Source: JANELJ01 sp024511395 (lineage in GTDB: Bacteria > Pseudomonadota > Gammaproteobacteria > GRL18). Taken from it: DNA of 64,000 nucleotides. The DNA lies in NCBI GenBank assembly GCA_963681975.1, contig OY820613.1, forward strand, positions 2,046,001 through 2,110,000, given 5' to 3'. Shown here one piece after another: positions 36,063-45,716 of the stretch (position 1 is its first letter; each line of letters starts with the position of its first letter). Below the pieces are notes generated by a model. It was not told the origin of the DNA and made no database searches. It saw only the letters and a list, made by a program, of their open reading frames with translations. The translations under genes were made by a program, and so were the position numbers.

Positions 36063-37115
36063 ATGGCCAAACGTAAACTGAACCGTCGTCAGCAATGGCG
36101 GATACAGAAAATCCAGCAGGAACGTTTGGACAGAGCCAGAAAAAAGCTCAGCAAATTATCCGATTCTCTGGACCATCTTGATAATACTCACTATCACGGC
36201 CTTGTGATCAGTCATTTTGGTGCCACACTCGATGTTGAAAAGCGGGATAATGAGAATAACAGCTCCGGTGAAATTATCCGCTGTGCCCTGCGGCAGAATA
36301 TTGAATCCATAGTATGCGGTGATAATGTGGTCTGGCAGAAAATAAAAGACCTGCCTCCAGGCGAACAGATCCAGGGTGTAGTGACCGCTCTCGAACCACG
36401 CAAAAATGTCCTGGCCCGCCCTGATTTTACCGGCCAGATGAAACCGGTGGCGGCCAATATTGATCAAATTTTGATCGTCACCTCACCCATTCCTGAACTT
36501 AACGAAAGTCTTATTGACCGCTACCTGGTTGCCGCAGAACTGTCAGATATCAATGCCGTACTGGTACTCAATAAAATTGATATTTTAACGGACGATCAAC
36601 AGGAACAGTTAAGCCAGCGGATAGAGATTTATCATAATATTGGCTACCCGATTATTCATACCAGCGCCAAAGCCCGTAATGGACTGGACAGTTTATACCA
36701 GCAGTTAAACAATAAATCCTCCGTATTTGTCGGCCAGTCAGGCGTAGGTAAATCTTCCTTAATTAATGCCCTGCTCCCCGAAGCCCGCATTAAAGAAGGC
36801 GAGGTCTCGGATGCCACCAATAAAGGCACCCATACAACCAGTGTCTCCAGACTGTACCATCTGGACAATACCCAGGTTCAAAATGCCATTATTATTGACT
36901 CTCCCGGTGTCCGTGAATTTGGTTTATGGGATATTGATAAAAATGAAGTTATTCACGGCTTCAGAGAACTGGAAGAATATGCCCAGTCCTGCCGTTTTAG
37001 AGACTGTAAACATATTAATGAACCGGGATGCAATATCCTGCAGGCACTTGAAGAAGGCAAAATTTCCAGGCAGCGCTATGAAAGTTATCACCGAATTATG
37101 GACTCCTTTGGGTAA
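36063..37115 (+). CDS. rsgA: Ribosome small-subunit biogenesis GTPase RsgA
   Basis: Circularly permuted GTPase that checks 30S maturation. The 350 residues show the permuted order: OB-fold (about 45-120), G4 VLNKIDIL, G5-like TSAKA, G1 GQSGVGKSSLINAL, G2 with TNKGTHTT, G3 DSPGVREFGLWD, then the zinc finger CRFRDCKHINEPGC. The N-terminal basic stretch MAKRKLNRRQQWRIQKIQ binds RNA. It starts 24 bp after the right target repeat of IS-A6, so its promoter region may have been altered. Confidence 0.96.
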   Translation: MAKRKLNRRQQWRIQKIQQERLDRARKKLSKLSDSLDHLDNTHYHGLVISHFGATLDVEKRDNENNSSGEIIRCALRQNIESIVCGDNVVWQKIKDLPPGEQIQGVVTALEPRKNVLARPDFTGQMKPVAANIDQILIVTSPIPELNESLIDRYLVAAELSDINAVLVLNKIDILTDDQQEQLSQRIEIYHNIGYPIIHTSAKARNGLDSLYQQLNNKSSVFVGQSGVGKSSLINALLPEARIKEGEVSDATNKGTHTTSVSRLYHLDNTQVQNAIIIDSPGVREFGLWDIDKNEVIHGFRELEEYAQSCRFRDCKHINEPGCNILQALEEGKISRQRYESYHRIMDSFG

Positions 37116-37383
37116 TAAAGTCCCTACCAGGATGTCAGCCCTTTACGCCAGAGATTAGCTTCAAACTGCCTTCTTTTGATAAAACCAGTGGTGGCTAACC
37201 AGTTCACATCGGCATAAGCCTTCCTGTTATAATGCTGAATACTTTAAGTGAAGTGCTCTCACAATATCAACTAATTCCTTCCCAGTTTATCAGGTTAATA
37301 ATTGAAAGAATTTATTATAAAGTCTGGTCTTATTAAATCATAAACAATTTGTCTGAGTAAAAAATAACACTGACAGGAAAACA
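37116..37383. other. Intergenic region after rsgA
   Basis: No convincing gene. A short minus-strand open stretch of 37 codons before 37116 has codon-like character but no start and may be debris. Confidence 0.35.
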
Positions 37384-37827
37384 ATGAGAAAAATTATAAT
37401 TGGTTTATTATTATTTCAAGTTATTCTTATACTACTTGCTAACGCAGCAGATCCTTCACCTAAAAATGGCATAAACTGGTACACCTGGTCTAACGAAGCG
37501 TTTGAAACCGCAGAAAAAGAAAATAAACTGGTGCTTCTGGATATTGGTGCAGAATGGTGTCAGTTCTGTGCCAAAATGAAAGCAGTAACATATAAAGATC
37601 CTGAAGTGAGAAAAATAATCTAGGATAATTATATTGCTATTTATGCTGACATTGACGATTCGGAAGATGTTAACATGCTCTATGGGAAATTCGGTGTGCT
37701 GGGTACCATTATCCTGTCTCCCGATCGGGACGAACTAACAAAGAAACTGGGCTATATTTCTCCTCAGCAGATGCAGTAGCATTTGTTAGGTAATTTACAG
37801 GATGCTGCAGATATTCTTGAGCAATAA
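37384..37827 (+). pseudogene. Periplasmic thioredoxin-like gene with two in-frame amber codons
   Basis: The signal peptide MRKIIIGLLLFQVILILLANA is followed by a DUF255/thioredoxin_7-like domain: KLVLLDIGAEWCQFCAKMKAV with the CQFC redox motif. A TAG at 37621 stops it at residue 79, but the same frame goes on with DNYIAIYADIDDSEDVNMLY and VLGTIILSPDRDE (cis-Pro replaced by Thr), a second TAG at 37777, and HLLGNLQDAADILEQ to TAA at 37827. Both stops could come from CAG by one C-to-T change. Dead unless amber codons are read through. Confidence 0.78.
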
Positions 37828-37864
37828 CTTCTACAGCGATAAATATGGGTTAAAATAATTTAAA

Positions 37865-38410
37865 ATGAAAAGACGGGATTTTTTACTGACATCAGGCACC
37901 GGGCTAAGCTCACTGTCCCTATCTGGAATTGTTAATGCGGCAATATGCTCAGATATACCGGCACCGTCTGTCAGGGAATTTACCCCACAGGACTGGCACA
38001 TAATTGCCGCAGTACAAAATCATATCTTTCCATCTGAAGACCAGACTCCCGGTGCTGTTGAAATCCAGGCGCTGCGTTATCTGCATAATTATCTCGCCAA
38101 TCCTGCAACCGATCCTGAAAATGTAAAGTTTATTCACTCCGGCAGCCGCCAGCTGCAGCAGTTTGCTGAAAAAAATCATAGTATTCCTTTTACTCAGTTA
38201 TCCATTGATGAAAGAGAAAAGTTATTAAGGGAATTTGAAACCCGTCCTGAAGGCCGGCGCTGGCTGATCACCATCCTTAATTATGTCCTTGAATCACTGC
38301 TGACCGATCCCGTTTACGGAGGCAATCCTGACGGTATCGGCTGGCAGTGGCTGGAACACCGTGCCGGAGAGCCCCGTCCTCCTGCCAACAAACGTTACTG
38401 GCTTTTATAG
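37865..38410 (+). CDS. Gluconate 2-dehydrogenase subunit 3-like protein (Tat-exported small subunit)
   Basis: A 181-residue partner of the GMC dehydrogenase encoded 15 bp downstream. The N-terminus MKRRDFLLTSGTGLSSLSLS has a Tat-type twin arginine (KRRDF), and the body has the subunit-3 pattern WHIIAAVQNHIFPSEDQTPGA plus LNYVLESLLTDPVYGGNPDGIGW. In the known family this subunit carries the flavoprotein through the Tat pathway to the periplasm. A dedicated cytochrome subunit is not adjacent; the nearby periplasmic cytochrome c may or may not serve. Confidence 0.85.
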   Translation: MKRRDFLLTSGTGLSSLSLSGIVNAAICSDIPAPSVREFTPQDWHIIAAVQNHIFPSEDQTPGAVEIQALRYLHNYLANPATDPENVKFIHSGSRQLQQFAEKNHSIPFTQLSIDEREKLLREFETRPEGRRWLITILNYVLESLLTDPVYGGNPDGIGWQWLEHRAGEPRPPANKRYWLL

Positions 38411-38425
38411 GAGCTTATCAGCTAA

Positions 38426-40132
38426 ATGTCTTATGATTTTGATATTTGCGTCGTGGGCAGCGGTGCCGGAGCCGGACCCATTATTTATACTCTGGCTCAC
38501 GCAGGCTATAAGGTGTTAGTACTGGAAAAAGGCCCTTGGTACACTGAACAGGACTATTTTAAGGATGAATTAAAAACCTCTTTGCGGGGCGGTTATACTC
38601 CGGATCTGCGTGAACAGCAGCATGTGGTGGAACTGGAAAATGATGACGGCAGCTGGCGCAGTTTTCCAACTTATCAGTCCAGCTGGAATTTCTGGAACGG
38701 TAATGTAGTGGGCGGTTCCAGTAATTTTATGAGCGGATTTTTTCACCGTCTTAAACCCAATGATTTTCACCTACTGTCCAGTTACGGTCCCATTGAAAGA
38801 GCCAATATTGTTGACTGGCCTATCTCCTATAATAATATGGAACCTTATTATGACAAGGTAGAGAAAGTCGTGGGGGTGTCCGGCCGTGTGATTGATCACC
38901 CTTTTCAGGAACCACGCAGCAGTAAGGATTTTCCCTTTCCACCCACCACCGAACACCCCCTGGCCGAACATATTGACTGGGCCTGCGAACGCCTGGGCAT
39001 TCATACCATACCCATGCCCAGGGCCATACTGTCTCAGCCAGCAATGAACCGAAAAGCCTGTGTTTACAGCGGTTACTGCGGCAGTTACGGCTGCGCCACC
39101 GGAGCCAAGGGCAGCTCCCGTGCAGCGCTTATTGATTCAGCTATGGCTACCGGGAATGTTGACCTGCGTCCCCATGCAATGGTGACCCATATTCACAGTG
39201 ATCCGCAAGGCAAAGTCTGTGCCGTGGAGTATGTTGATAAAGAGGATAAAAAACACACGGCGGATGCCAGACTTTATGTGGTGGCCGCTCAGGCCATAGA
39301 AACCAGTCGATTACTGCTTAATTCGACTGGCTCAAAACACCCTGACGGCCTAGGTAATAATAGCGGCCAGGTAGGTAAAAACCTGATTTTTGCCGGTGGC
39401 GGAGCCGGCTCCGGACGACTGACCTATGATAAATTTTCTGAACAGCAGGTTACTGAGCTTAAGGAATTCGGCACCTTTGTTAATCGCTCTGTTCAGGACT
39501 GGTATGAAATAACAGATAAAGATATGTTCAAAAGCGATGCACCTCAGAAAGGTGGCACCATTGATTTTGTACACCTGCACCCGAACCCGGTGGCCAGAGC
39601 CAGTCGTCAGACCCGCAGTAATGGTCAGATCCTCTGGGGCAAACCGTTAAAAGATCGCTTAAAGGCGCATTTCACCGGCGGCCGTTATCTTAAAGTGGAA
39701 GCTTTCTGTGACTGGCTGCCTACTGACAATTCCCACGTTTCGCTGGATCACCAGGTTAAGGATAAATGGGGCCTGCCGGTGGCAAAAATTAAAGTGGATG
39801 TGCATGTGCAGAATTTAAAAGTCGGCTGGTATCTGGCTAATAAGTCAGCTGATATTATGCGTGAAATGGGAGCAGACAATGTGCTGGCCTTTGCATCAGG
39901 CGTACCGCCCACTAACCTAGTGGCCGGCGGCTGTCGATTTGGTACCGATCCTGAAAAATCAGTGCTTAACCCCGATTGCCAGGTACATGATGTTGAAAAT
40001 TTATACGTAACGGATGGCAGCTTTATACCTACTGGCGGTAGTGTCCCCCATACCTGGACTATCTACGCCAATGCGTTCAGGGTAGCTGATAAACTACTTG
40101 AACGTCTGGGAGGACAGAAAAAACAGGTTTAG
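38426..40132 (+). CDS. GMC-family oxidoreductase, large flavoprotein subunit
   Basis: A 568-residue FAD-dependent dehydrogenase of alcohols, sugars or sugar acids. FAD binding is seen in CVVGSGAGAGPIIYTLAHAG (about 8-27) and VLEKGPWY; then WNFWNGNVVGGSSNFMSG; the C-terminal GMC region has FGTDPEKSVLNPDCQVHDVENLYVTDGSFIP and HTWTIYANAFRVAD with the active-site His and Asn. It has no signal peptide, consistent with co-export with the Tat subunit upstream. Substrate unknown. The gene ends overlapping the stop of the convergent DUF4124 pseudogene by four bases. Confidence 0.9.
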   Translation: MSYDFDICVVGSGAGAGPIIYTLAHAGYKVLVLEKGPWYTEQDYFKDELKTSLRGGYTPDLREQQHVVELENDDGSWRSFPTYQSSWNFWNGNVVGGSSNFMSGFFHRLKPNDFHLLSSYGPIERANIVDWPISYNNMEPYYDKVEKVVGVSGRVIDHPFQEPRSSKDFPFPPTTEHPLAEHIDWACERLGIHTIPMPRAILSQPAMNRKACVYSGYCGSYGCATGAKGSSRAALIDSAMATGNVDLRPHAMVTHIHSDPQGKVCAVEYVDKEDKKHTADARLYVVAAQAIETSRLLLNSTGSKHPDGLGNNSGQVGKNLIFAGGGAGSGRLTYDKFSEQQVTELKEFGTFVNRSVQDWYEITDKDMFKSDAPQKGGTIDFVHLHPNPVARASRQTRSNGQILWGKPLKDRLKAHFTGGRYLKVEAFCDWLPTDNSHVSLDHQVKDKWGLPVAKIKVDVHVQNLKVGWYLANKSADIMREMGADNVLAFASGVPPTNLVAGGCRFGTDPEKSVLNPDCQVHDVENLYVTDGSFIPTGGSVPHTWTIYANAFRVADKLLERLGGQKKQV

Positions 40133-40602
40133 CGTGGTCTGGGCCTTTGTACCGGTGGCCTGACTGCATGAGGTCTATTATTAGGCGGCCCTGAACCGGG
40201 CGGTCTGCTGCCCGGGGGTTTGCCGGCAGGCGGTCTTGAACCCGGTGGTCGGGGTCTTAAAGGTGGACGACCATACGCTGGGATTGTCCAGTAAACATCA
40301 TAACCATTATTGTTATTGTCCTGAACCGGCGGAACATAGGCGTTTCTTGAGCGCTCCAGTTGCAATTCTCTTTCAGTCTACAGGCGCATAGCACGTTCAG
40401 CTTCCTCTTCCGGAGACAGTTTTTTTATTTTCTGAACACTTTTTAATTGTTTATCCGGTTTCACTTTATCCGTAAACACGGGTACACCGTCCTTGCTCTG
40501 GTACTCATAAATTTTCTGTACCTCTTCAGCAAAAAGACTGCCTGCCGATAACAGGCTGACAAGTAGGGATAAAAATAATAAAACAGGATAAAATTGCGTC
40601 AT
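40129..40602 (-). pseudogene. DUF4124 envelope protein gene with one amber codon, proline-rich C-terminus
   Basis: Signal peptide MTQFYPVLLFLSLLVSLL, then a DUF4124-like module IYEYQSKDGVPVFTDKVKPD. A TAG at 40380-40378 follows AERAMRL; the same frame continues TERELQLERSRNAYVPPVQ and ends in a Pro/Arg/Gly-rich tail (PPGSRPPAGKPPGSRPPGS). The stop fits CAG mutated to TAG. About 157 residues if read through. The first part alone (74 aa) could still be made and might work. Confidence 0.7.
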
Positions 40603-40719
40603 AAACTTATAATAATCCCAGGGCCGGATCATACTTTGCTCAAAAAACAACCAGAAATTAAATTGAACTAATTTGAAAGATGAGGCTCAGATCTTTAAAG
40701 TAAGCATTTGGAGACTCTG

Positions 40720-41013
40720 ATGAACTTTGACCCTCATTTTAAATCACTACAAGACGGCCAAACAGATATAAACATCCAGTACGAATTACTGGATATAGTA
40801 TTTTTAACGTTGGTGGCTATTTTATGCGGAGCAGAAGGCTGAAAAGACATTCAACGCTTTGGTGAATCAAAGCTGGAGTGGTTAAGAAAATACCGTGCAT
40901 TTGAACAAGGCATACCCCGGCGCCATACAATAGCCCGAATTATAGGGAGTTTATCGCCAGATAACCGGTTGGATTGTTTTGTTAGCTGGCTAAATAACCT
41001 GAGATCTGGATAA
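40720..41013 (+). pseudogene. ISAs1-family transposase N-terminal fragment with a nonsense codon
   Basis: MNFDPHFKSLQDGQTDINIQ, LLDIVFLTLVAILCGAEG, then TGA where the family has Trp (AEGW), then KDIQRFGESKLEWLRKY and RRHTIARIIGSL: the DDE_Tnp_1-associated N-terminus of ISAs1-type transposases. The catalytic part is missing; IS982-like sequence starts at about 41017. Confidence 0.75.
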
Positions 41014-41016
41014 GAA

Positions 41017-41722
41017 CCCAGTCATTTACCTAAATACAGAGAGTTTTCATATCACTCTCATCTATTCTGATTGTCGGCTTGTCTTTTTTATGACAATAGG
41101 CAATCAGAGAACCAATAAGGTTCAACATAAAACCACTTACGCTTCTATGACGTGAATGTTCAATCTGTGTAATATTTTTTAGCTGATCATTAACCGTTTC
41201 AATTATAAAACGTTTTTTCAGCATAATCTTATCCCACAATGCAATGGCACGTGGTTTCATGTTTCGTCTGACATTGGTAATAAGCTCGACATCCTGTTCA
41301 AACAGTTCATCACTTAAAAGACTGGAGACATAGCCTTTGTCACCATAAAGCTTTCCATATAAGTCTTTGGCCATTTCAGGAACCGGTTTTCTGTCATCTA
41401 CATTACCCGCCGTCAATTTAGTGGCCAGTATTTCACCTTTATGATTAATGATCAGGTGAACTTTAAACCCATAGAACCACCCCATGGTCGATTTGCCTCG
41501 CTGAGCAACACCATCAAAGACTTTATGCCTGGGTATGCGAATGTTTTGGCATACTTTAATGCTGCTCGCATCAACAAAGGCAATTCCGGTGGGCTTTCCT
41601 TTGCAATGAGTAAAGTAAGCGCATAATGGCACCAGTACCGATGACATCACTCACAGGAAACGGCTATAGCTCAATAAATTTGGAAACTCTTTCCTAAGAT
41701 GTTGATGCACATGGCATAAATA
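41017..41722 (-). mobile_element. IS982-family element remnant, truncated by IS-A7
   Basis: Its outer end ACCCAGTCATTTACCT (41017 onward) looks like an IS982-type terminus. The opposite end, with the transposase N-terminus, was removed at the IS-A7 left junction (41723). Confidence 0.65.
41030..41722 (-). pseudogene. IS982-family transposase, N-terminally truncated with a stop codon
   Basis: IS982 signatures are AFVDASSIKVCQNIRIPRHK, GFKVHLIINHKGEILATKLT, GNVDDRKPV and GDKGYVSS, with a terminal catalytic Glu in RFIIETVNDQLK. Upstream in the same frame HLRKEFPNLLSYSRFL is followed by TGA before VMSSVLVPLCAYFTHC, so the frame is also broken there. About the first third of the protein is missing at the IS-A7 junction. 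Confidence 0.82.
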
Positions 41723-43220
41723 GTCCGACCTGAATAAATTATAGCACATTGATTTGTAAGGAAATATTGGCGAATTATGGGTGTTAAATTTGCAGGTTTT
41801 TGGTAAAATAAGTCTTATTACCTTGCAAATTTCCAGACCAAAATGAAGCCAGAGAAACAGCCAAAAATACCTCAGGAAGACCTGTTCAGGATGCGCCCTG
41901 AAAACATGCTGGACATAAACCATGAGTTGATTAAGTTATCAAAACCCATAGACCGGGAAAGTTTTGATAAAGAATGGGGTGCTCTGTTTGTATCCACTAA
42001 AGGTGCTCCTGCCATACGCACTCGATTGATTGCAGGATTGCATTACCTGAAACACCTTCATGATTTATCAGATAAACAGGTAGTAAAAGGCTGGACAGAA
42101 AATCCGTACTGGCAGTATTTCTGTGGTGAAGAATACTTTCAGCATAAAATGCCTATACATCCTACGACCATGACCAAATGGCGTAACCGGCCGGGTAAAT
42201 CAGGCAGTGAAAAATTACTGATTGAAACCATTAAAGCCGGACTAAAGAGTAAAACTATCAAGCCCGGCAGTTTAAAGAAAGTCACGGTAGATACTACCGT
42301 ACAGGAAAAGAACATCGCTTTTCCAACCGATTCAAAGCTCCTGAACAAAGCCAGAGAAAACCTGGTTAAACTGTCCAAAGAGCACGGTATTAAACTGCGC
42401 CAGAACTATAATCGGGTTGGGCCGCAATATGTACTAATGGCCAGTCGTTATGCACATGCAAAACAGTTTAAACGCATGAAGAAAATGAACAATAAACTGA
42501 AATCCCGTTTAGGTCGTGTTAAACGGGATATTGAACGACAACTGCCCAATTATTCTGTTGATATTCAGTCATTGTTTGAAGTAGCTCTAAAACAGGCTCA
42601 GAAACTGATTGAGCAGGAGCAGCACAGTAAGAACAAGCTTTACAGTTTACATGCTCCTGAAGTTGAGTGTATCAGTAAAGGCAAAGCTCATAAGCCTTAT
42701 GAATTTGGTGTTAAAGCCAGTATCGCGGTAACTAACAAGGAAGGCTTTGTTATTGGTGCTCAAAGTTGTCCGGGCAATCCTTATGATGGACATACCTTGC
42801 TGCCACAACTGGAACAGATAAAACAGTTTACAGCCGTACAACCGGAACAATGCTTTGTTGACCGTGGTTATCGTAGACATGAAGTAAAAGACACTAAAGT
42901 TTTTATCTCAGGTCAGAAGCGAGGCGTTACCCGAAGTATTAAAAAGGCATTAAAACGGCGCAGTGCGATTGAGCCTGAAATTGGTCATATGAAAAATGAT
43001 GGTCGTTTAGACCGCAGCTACCTCAAAGGTGCAGTCGGTGATGCCATTAATGTGGTTATGGTAGCCGCTGGACATAACTTAAGAAAGCTCCTCAATAAGC
43101 TCCGGCTTTTGTGGCTCAAAATTATTTCCGGTTTGATGGGGTCTTTTATCAAACCGGGGCAATCAGCTGCTTTAAACCTGGCTTGATGTCAGGCTTAAAG
43201 CGGTATTATTCAGGTTGAAC
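41723..43220 (+). mobile_element. IS-A copy 7 (A7), between IS982 and IS66 remnants
   Basis: 1498 bp. The left flank is TAAATA and the right flank TATTTA, so no direct repeat; this mirrors A1 (TATTTA left, TAAATA right). The two sides belong to unrelated dead ISs, which supports recombination or deletion after insertion. Confidence 0.93.
41843..43186 (+). CDS. IS5-family transposase of IS-A copy A7
   Basis: 447-residue DDE transposase, open throughout but with private changes: RPENML, SKPIDRESFDKE, VDRGYRRHE (Arg for Gly at 345, beside the second catalytic Asp), LDRSYLKG (Ser for Cys), RKLLNKL and GSFIKPGQ. The Arg345 change might reduce activity. Confidence 0.92.
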   Translation: MKPEKQPKIPQEDLFRMRPENMLDINHELIKLSKPIDRESFDKEWGALFVSTKGAPAIRTRLIAGLHYLKHLHDLSDKQVVKGWTENPYWQYFCGEEYFQHKMPIHPTTMTKWRNRPGKSGSEKLLIETIKAGLKSKTIKPGSLKKVTVDTTVQEKNIAFPTDSKLLNKARENLVKLSKEHGIKLRQNYNRVGPQYVLMASRYAHAKQFKRMKKMNNKLKSRLGRVKRDIERQLPNYSVDIQSLFEVALKQAQKLIEQEQHSKNKLYSLHAPEVECISKGKAHKPYEFGVKASIAVTNKEGFVIGAQSCPGNPYDGHTLLPQLEQIKQFTAVQPEQCFVDRGYRRHEVKDTKVFISGQKRGVTRSIKKALKRRSAIEPEIGHMKNDGRLDRSYLKGAVGDAINVVMVAAGHNLRKLLNKLRLLWLKIISGLMGSFIKPGQSAALNLA

Positions 43221-44092
43221 TATTTACTTTTTCTAAACCGACGTTTTAAAATTCCATGGAAGCAACGCTTCAATTTTTTCAACGGTATCCGCATAGGGCA
43301 GTTCATTCAACACATGAACCAGATAAGCATAAGGTTCCAGGTGGTTTGCTTTAGCCGTTTCAATAAGGCTGTAATGGACACTGCTGGCATAAGCACCTTT
43401 AAGGGTGTCACTGAACAACCAGGCTTTTCTCCCAACAACAAAAGGGCAAATAGCATTTTCAGCCAGAACATTACTGATGTTTAATCGCCCGTCTTCACAA
43501 TAAACTACCAGTTTATCCCATTGGTTGTTCACATAGGTCAGTGCTTTACCTGTCAGACTGTCTTTGGGTACTTTGTCCAGGTTCCTGTCAATCCAGCCTC
43601 CTGGTTTTTCCAGAACGGGAATGCTTTCTTTCTGGCGCACCTTTAGCTTTTCATCAACACTGACCTCTTTTATGGTTCGCTCTATCCGGTACAGTTTGTT
43701 GATTTGTGCCAGAGCCATATCCGCCTTACCGGGCTTTTGAGTTTTTTTATCCCTGGGTTGTGTACTTTGTGCTTCCCTGAACTTTCGGCGGGCATGCTCC
43801 CAACAGCCTGCAGAGGTGGCATTGTTTTTTATGCACACCGCATTATAGACGCTATAGCCATCGGTTTGCAGGTAACCACTGAAGTCTTCCAGCAGGCGCA
43901 GGGGCACCTTCTTTTTACGGGACAGGTCATATTCAAACAGAACACTGGTTTGCCCTGGCGGGCCGCCCCGGCTGACCCACATATATTTATCAGAGGTCGC
44001 TTTCAATCCGGATTCTTTTAATACTTTAAGTAGCGTTTCATCCATCTGGATAATATCACCGGATACTTGCTGCTCCCGCATCAGATTAATTA

Positions 44093-45590
44093 GTTCAACC
44101 TGAATAATACCGTTTTAAGCCTGACATCAAGCCAGGTTTAAAGCAGCTGATTGCCCCGGTTTGATAAAAGACCCCATCAAACCGGAAATAATTTTGAGCC
44201 ACAAAAGCCGGAGCTTATTGAGGATCTTTCTTAAGTTATGTCCAGCGGCTACCATAACCACATTAATGGCATCACCGACTGCACCTTTGAGGTAGCAGCG
44301 GTCTAAACGGCCATCGTTTTTCATATGACCAATTTCAGGCTCAATCGCACTGCGCCGTTTTAATGCCTTTTTAATACTTCGGGTAACGCCTCGCTTCTGA
44401 CCTGAGATAAAAACTTTAGTGTCTTTTACTTCATGTCCACGATAACCCCGGTCAACAAAGCAGTGTTCCGGTTGTACGGCTGTAAACTGTTTTATCTGTT
44501 CCAGTTGTGGCAGCAAGGTATGTCCATCATAAGGATTGCCCGGACAACTTTGAGCACCAATAACAAAGCCTTCCTTGTTAGTTACCGCGATACTGGTTTT
44601 AACTCCAAATTCATAAGGCTTATGAGCTTTGCCTTTACTGATACACTCGACTTCCGGTGCATGTAAACTGTAAAGCTTGTTTTTACTGTGCTGCTCCTGC
44701 TCAATCAGTTTCTGAGCCTGTTTTAGAGCTACTTCAAACAGAGACTGAATATCAACAGAATAGTTGGGCAGTTGTCGTTCAATATCCCGTTTAACACGAC
44801 CTAAACGGGATTTCAGTTTATTGTTCATTTTCTTCATGCGTTTAAACTGTTTTGCATGAGCATAACGACTGGCCATTAGTACATATTGCGGCCCAACCCG
44901 ATTATAGTTCTGACGCAGTTTAATACCGTGCTCTTTGGACAGTTTAACCAGGTTTTCTCTGGCTTTGTTCAGGAGCTTTGAATCGGTTGGAAAAGCGATG
45001 TTCTTTTCCTGTACGGTAGTATCTACCGTGACTTTCTTTAAACTGCCGGGCTTTATGGTTTTACTCTTTAGTCCGGCTTTAATGGTTTCAATCAGTAATT
45101 TTTCACTGCCTGATTTACCCGGCCGGTTACGCCATTTGGTCATGGTCACAGGGTGTATAGGCATTTTATGCTGAAAGTATTCTTCACCACAGAAATACTG
45201 CCAGTACGGATTTTCTGTCCAGCCTTTTACTACCTGTTCATCCGATAAATCATGCAGGTGTTTCAGGTAATGCAATCCTGCAATCAATCGAGTGCGTATG
45301 GCAGGAGCACCTTTAGTGGATACAAACAGAGCGCCCCATTCTTTATCAGGACTTTCCCAATCTATGTGTTTTGATAACTTAATCAACTCATGGTTTATGT
45401 CCAGCATGTTTTCAAGGCGCATCCTGAACAGGTCTTCCTGAGGTATTTTTGGCTGTTTCTCTGGCTTCATTCTGGTCTGGAAATTTGCAAGGTAATAAGG
45501 CTTATTTTACCAAAAACCTGCAAATTTAACACCCATAATCAAGAAATATTTCTTTATAAATCAATGCACTATGTTTTATTCAGGGCAGAC
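44093..45590 (-). mobile_element. IS-A copy 8 (A8), inserted in IS66 tnpC
   Basis: 1498 bp in reverse orientation, flanked by the direct repeat TAATTA (44087-44092, 45591-45596). Nearly identical to A2, including the rare end GTCTGCCCTGAATAA, so one is probably a recent copy of the other. Confidence 0.95.
44127..45470 (-). CDS. IS5-family transposase of IS-A copy A8
   Basis: Intact 447-residue DDE transposase, the same as A2 at the diagnostic sites (HIDWESPDKE, EVALKQ, PEHCFVDRG) and different mainly at the C-terminus (GSFIKPGQ against GYFIKPRQ). Confidence 0.94.
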   Translation of the reverse strand: MKPEKQPKIPQEDLFRMRLENMLDINHELIKLSKHIDWESPDKEWGALFVSTKGAPAIRTRLIAGLHYLKHLHDLSDEQVVKGWTENPYWQYFCGEEYFQHKMPIHPVTMTKWRNRPGKSGSEKLLIETIKAGLKSKTIKPGSLKKVTVDTTVQEKNIAFPTDSKLLNKARENLVKLSKEHGIKLRQNYNRVGPQYVLMASRYAHAKQFKRMKKMNNKLKSRLGRVKRDIERQLPNYSVDIQSLFEVALKQAQKLIEQEQHSKNKLYSLHAPEVECISKGKAHKPYEFGVKTSIAVTNKEGFVIGAQSCPGNPYDGHTLLPQLEQIKQFTAVQPEHCFVDRGYRGHEVKDTKVFISGQKRGVTRSIKKALKRRSAIEPEIGHMKNDGRLDRCYLKGAVGDAINVVMVAAGHNLRKILNKLRLLWLKIISGLMGSFIKPGQSAALNLA

Positions 45591-45716
45591 TAATTAACGG
45601 TTGAAGCTGATGCGCCAGTTTAATCACCCGGTTAGCCAGGGTGGCCCGACTGATATCACCGCCATAGCGGGATAATATGCCTTCCAGGTCGGAAATATTA
45701 TCTAAGTTCATCTCTG

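Larger units (their letters stand above)
43233..45711 (-). pseudogene. tnpC: IS66-family transposase (TnpC) remnant, interrupted by IS-A8
   Basis: The 3' part (44092 to 43233) has GDIIQMDETLLKVLKE, PPGQTSVLFEYDLSRK, FSGYLQTDGYSVYN, CWEHARRKF and the C-terminus NELPYADTVEKIEALLPWNF, all IS66 TnpC. The 5' part (45711 to 45597) has ILSRYGGDISRATLANRVIK and QPL. Removing IS-A8 and one TAATTA restores QPLINLMREQQVSG in frame. The assembled protein is only about 325 residues, against roughly 500 in the family, so the N-terminal third is lost, probably before IS-A8 arrived. IS66 tnpA and tnpB are absent. Confidence 0.85.

Noticed and set aside
18390..40380. Reassigned genetic code (TGA or TAG as sense codons)
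   Set aside because: TGA and TAG also end clearly intact genes (IS-A transposases in TGA; DUF2069, nitroreductase and GMC genes in TAG). Read-through at a few sites stays open, but global recoding does not fit.
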